Source of the DNA: an uncultured Sinobacteraceae bacterium
GTDB lineage: Bacteria; Pseudomonadota; Gammaproteobacteria; Steroidobacterales; Steroidobacteraceae
Assembly: GCA_937902995.1 (NCBI GenBank)
Contig: CALEKY010000049.1
Span: forward strand, 1 to 15,894
Direction: 5' to 3'
DNA length: 15,894 nt
Positions 13,421 through 15,894 of the stretch are shown in pieces (position 1 is the first letter of the stretch; the number at the start of each line of letters is the position of its first letter). Below the pieces are notes generated by a model that saw nothing but the letters and a program-made list of their open reading frames with translations, ran no database searches and had not been told where the DNA came from. Both the position numbers and the translations under genes were made by a program.

Positions 13421-15580
13421 ATGCCGAAGCGATCGCGCGATTCCCGGCTGAAGAGTGCTTGCCGGGCAGCTCTACTGATGGCGGGTGTTGCCTGCCCGGT
13501 GCTTGCAGCGCCGCCGTCACAACCGCTGCCGAACGATCCGCTGTTCTACCGCCAATGGGGGATGGAGAACATCAACGGCGTCGACATCGACCTGCTCACC
13601 GCCTGGAAAATGATCGAGAACGAGCCGAAGTATCCCGTGACGGTCGCGGTCATCGATACGGCGCTCGATCCGCAGCATGCGGACCTGAAGGATCGAATGC
13701 ACCCCGCTTCGTGGGACTACGTGAACAACGAGCCGAGCGTGTTCGACGGCGTTATCCATCACGCACACTTGATCTCGACGATCATCGCAGGCGAGGCGAA
13801 CAACGGAAAGTCGGGTACCGGCGTCGCCGGCAACGTGCCCGTGCAAATCATGGCCATGCAGGTGGTCGACCTGGATTTCTTGGACCAGGTGCGCCCTTGG
13901 AACGAAGATCTGACCACCGCGTTCGCAAACCGGCTGCGCGACGCGTTCCAAGATGCGATCGATGCGGGCGCACAAATCATCAATGCTTCGACGAAGGCGG
14001 CATTGCCGCGCGAGTACTACGAGATCAAGAGCGGTAAGACCATTCAGCAGGTCGCCGATGAGATATGGAACGTGTGCGATCCGAAGGTCGCGGGAGACGA
14101 AACGGTGTGCGACCACCCGTTGGACGAGGCCGTCGCACGGGCCCGGAACGGCTTGATCTTGATGACCGCAGAGGATCTGAGGAGGAACGACGAAGTCGAC
14201 TGCACGGGATTGAATGTCCTGAAGTGCTTGGATGCCACCTCCGTCGTGAGGTACTACCCGGATGAAGTGTATGCGGCGTTGCTCGACAACCTTCCCGAGA
14301 TGGTGAGAGTGTCGGACCTCCTTCAGCCGCGCATCGATACGGAAATGGTCGAGCTCATCGAGCACGCCAAGGCGAACAACGTCTTGATCGTGGCCTCGGC
14401 GTCGAATGTGAACAAACACCTGCCGGCCGACCGACGTCAGGACCTCGTGACCTTTCCGGAGCCCAGTCCCATCGCCGACAACGTCATCAAGGTGTCGTCG
14501 ATGAATCCCGACGGCACGCGGCTCGATACCGGCGAGTTCGGGTGGTCGATCGATCTCTATGCGCCGGGCAGAAACATCGTCAACGGCATGCCGCAGAACG
14601 ATCTGGCCTTGGATCTGTACAACACCGGCGTTCCTATTCTGTCTCGGGACGGAGCTTCCTTTGCGGCGCCTCATGTGGCGGGAATTGCGGCGTTGGCGCT
14701 CTCCGTGCGGCCGGATCTCACCTATCAAGAGTTGCGCGATGCGTTGTTGGCAGGTTCCGTCGAGCTGCCGGGGCTTGCCGAGGCGGACAGCAGCGATCCC
14801 AACGTGATCATTCCCGGACGCATGATCAAAGCCCCGCTGGTGCTCGAGCAGCTGGGGTTCGAGCTTCCGGGCGGGCGCGATGCGCAGGGCCGGCCGCAGG
14901 CGCCTGTCGCACGGATCGAGAGAACGGACGTGCCGCTCGACAGCCCGCACTTCAAATACGACAACTATCAAATGTACGGCGTTTCGCGTATCGCGGGCGA
15001 AAGCATCGAATTCTCGGCAGAAGATTCGAGCGATCTGCAAGGAGGGATCGTCAGCTACGAGTGGTCGTTCGGCGACGGTACCGTAGTCACGACGACGTCG
15101 CCTGTCGTGACGCACAACTTCCCGCATCCCAACGGCGGCGATTACGACGTGCGAGTGACCGTAACCGACGAACAAGGCGTAAAGGACACTTCGGCGCCGT
15201 TACGCGTCAAGGTCACGCCTGCCAATGTCGACTGGGTGCACGTGAGCTTCGGCGACGACACCGCGACGGTCGAAGGCGTGCTCGAATGCGGCAACTTCAC
15301 GGTCGCCGGCAATATCCTAGGTCATCGATCGATTTCCGGCAGCGGACGTGTTCGTACTTCGAATGACGCGCTCGTCGAAGTCTCGATCAGTACGTCTTTC
15401 TCTCTGCTCGGCTATACGAACGGCAGCGTGACGATCGACGACCTGGCGGGTAACGTGCAGACGCGGTCTTGGACGTTGCAGCCGACGTCCTGGTCGTCGT
15501 CGCCCAAGCGCATGGGCGTCAATTCGAGCGCTGTATCGTGGAGCGTGCTCGATAACGCCACGGGCGCAGCCTGTCAGTAG
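13421..15580 (+). CDS. Secreted subtilisin-like S8 serine protease with PKD domain
   Basis: A 719-residue exported protease. Signal peptide at 1-30 (LKSACRAALLMAGVACPVLA, likely cut after LAA or VLA). The S8 domain has Asp79 (VAVIDTALDP), His113 (HHAHLISTIIAGE, where HGTHVAG is usual), oxyanion Asn329 (VLIVASASN, where AAGN is usual) and Ser413 (DGASFAAPHVAG). The His-Asn distance is 216 residues, about 125 more than subtilisin BPN', because of an insertion around residues 192-308 holding four Cys (219, 230, 261, 269). A PKD domain follows at about 495-600 with SYEWSFGDG (545-553) and YDVRVTVTD. A C-terminal region of about 115 residues (605-719) of unknown fold has Cys623 and Cys718. There is no extensive propeptide between signal and mature domain. 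AAAGGAG (13408-13414) lies six bases before the ATG. It probably degrades extracellular proteins and is transcribed alone. Confidence 0.93.
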   Translation: MPKRSRDSRLKSACRAALLMAGVACPVLAAPPSQPLPNDPLFYRQWGMENINGVDIDLLTAWKMIENEPKYPVTVAVIDTALDPQHADLKDRMHPASWDYVNNEPSVFDGVIHHAHLISTIIAGEANNGKSGTGVAGNVPVQIMAMQVVDLDFLDQVRPWNEDLTTAFANRLRDAFQDAIDAGAQIINASTKAALPREYYEIKSGKTIQQVADEIWNVCDPKVAGDETVCDHPLDEAVARARNGLILMTAEDLRRNDEVDCTGLNVLKCLDATSVVRYYPDEVYAALLDNLPEMVRVSDLLQPRIDTEMVELIEHAKANNVLIVASASNVNKHLPADRRQDLVTFPEPSPIADNVIKVSSMNPDGTRLDTGEFGWSIDLYAPGRNIVNGMPQNDLALDLYNTGVPILSRDGASFAAPHVAGIAALALSVRPDLTYQELRDALLAGSVELPGLAEADSSDPNVIIPGRMIKAPLVLEQLGFELPGGRDAQGRPQAPVARIERTDVPLDSPHFKYDNYQMYGVSRIAGESIEFSAEDSSDLQGGIVSYEWSFGDGTVVTTTSPVVTHNFPHPNGGDYDVRVTVTDEQGVKDTSAPLRVKVTPANVDWVHVSFGDDTATVEGVLECGNFTVAGNILGHRSISGSGRVRTSNDALVEVSISTSFSLLGYTNGSVTIDDLAGNVQTRSWTLQPTSWSSSPKRMGVNSSAVSWSVLDNATGAACQ

Positions 15581-15605
15581 CCCAAAGCTCTCTTTAGCCA
15601 AGTGG

Positions 15606-15635
15606 AACGCCTGCCGGTTCGCGCCGGCAGGCGTT
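15606..15635 (+). terminator. Intrinsic terminator after the S8 protease
   Basis: A perfect 12-bp stem AACGCCTGCCGG (15606-15617) and CCGGCAGGCGTT (15624-15635) with loop TTCGCG, followed by a T-rich TTACATTTC tail. It lies 25 nt after the protease stop. Confidence 0.88.
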
Positions 15636-15756
15636 TACATTTCATCCCTTAGAGTCTCGGTTGTCTCAACTGTTTATTCTGTGGACAGGCTACCGCGCAA
15701 TGTAAAGAACGTTCGAGAGTGCGCTGCGTACGGAAGCTATGAATTGTCTGCGATCG

Positions 15757-15770
15757 TTTCCAAGCGGAAA
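15757..15770. promoter_or_regulatory. TTTC-N6-GAAA palindrome (site E)
   Basis: TTTCCAAGCGGAAA has 5-bp arms TTTCC/GGAAA around AAGC and also fits TTTC-N6-GAAA. It lies about 95-110 bp before the possible gene start at the window end. The centre differs from the receptor sites, so it may be unrelated. Confidence 0.3.
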
Positions 15771-15864
15771 TGGGATGGGACAATCATGAAGGATCCAGTT
15801 TGATTGACTCGAAATCCGGCCTCTGGGCAAGATCGCTGAGTAACACCGAATAACACGGGCCAGC

Positions 15865-15894
15865 ATGGGGGGACGTATCGTGACTGCCGGCAAA
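15865..15894 (+). CDS. Possible gene start at the window edge (partial)
   Basis: ATG at 15865 and an in-frame GTG at 15880 open a frame to the window end (MGGRIVTAGK, or MTAGK from the GTG). A G-run (15867-15872) lies seven bases before the GTG and could be its ribosome binding site. Too short to identify. The rest of 15636-15864 shows no gene; a minus-strand open frame there has no protein-like features. Confidence 0.25.
   Translation, partial: MGGRIVTAGK

Noticed and set aside
13186..13422. 78-residue minus-strand open frame with a hydrophobic N-terminus
   Set aside because: The hydrophobic stretch comes from the AT-rich protease promoter and the rest covers repeats. No ribosome binding site or family; it would start inside the protease Shine-Dalgarno region.
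13517..15175. 552-codon minus-strand open frame
   Set aside because: It is antisense to the S8 protease, His/Arg/Val-rich with no motifs, while the plus frame has a complete catalytic set.
15690..15893. 67-residue minus-strand open frame
   Set aside because: No ribosome binding site, no family resemblance, and composition like noncoding DNA.

Overview
The window is GC-rich, densely coding DNA. Two SusC-unrelated TonB-dependent receptors, Sec-type signal peptides, an OmpA-type domain and a FrnE/DsbA-like protein indicate a Gram-negative proteobacterium. Receptor style (plug motifs of the EEITVTASRREESLQDT and QEIVVTGSRIRR type beside secreted hydrolases) suggests a Steroidobacter/Nevskia-like gammaproteobacterium or a relative, but that placement is inference. 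I see no rRNA, tRNA, CRISPR array, integrase or intact transposase.

Layout. (1) 1-3070, + strand: the 3' end of a fucose-isomerase-like gene, an FGGY sugar kinase and an HSL-type esterase. These overlap by 1 and 4 nt, so they form one tightly coupled operon that looks like isomerisation and phosphorylation of a free sugar, possibly preceded by de-esterification. (2) 3071-7049, +: an AT-rich control region with three TTTC-N6-GAAA palindromes, a TonB-dependent receptor (GTG start) and, 15 nt later, an exported TAP-like (S33) peptidase/hydrolase, plausibly an uptake and processing pair. (3) 7050-10486, +: a 436-nt leader with nested inverted repeats, a second larger TonB-dependent receptor and a perfect hairpin terminator. 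(4) 10487-11696: low-complexity purine and heptamer repeats, then a divergent pair, a FrnE-like thiol oxidoreductase (-) and a PaaI-type hotdog thioesterase (+). (5) 11697-13420: a decayed, repeat-rich stretch with a frameshifted thioredoxin remnant, one small unknown gene (-), a 5'-truncated OmpA-domain remnant (-) and a cluster of 13-bp TTTGGACACCCA(C/T) repeats. (6) 13421-15580, +: a secreted subtilisin-like S8 protease with a large insertion and a PKD domain, closed by a perfect terminator. (7) 15636-15894: noncoding, with a possible gene start at the very edge.

The most interesting signal is regulatory. Exact TTTC-N6-GAAA palindromes occur five times, all in intergenic DNA or touching a stop codon: three before the first receptor, one before the S8 protease (with two imperfect relatives) and one before the possible gene at the window end. 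This suggests a shared operator linking nutrient uptake and secreted proteolysis. The second signal is the 13-bp repeat family, one copy of which sits exactly where the OmpA homology breaks off, implying an element involved in the truncation.
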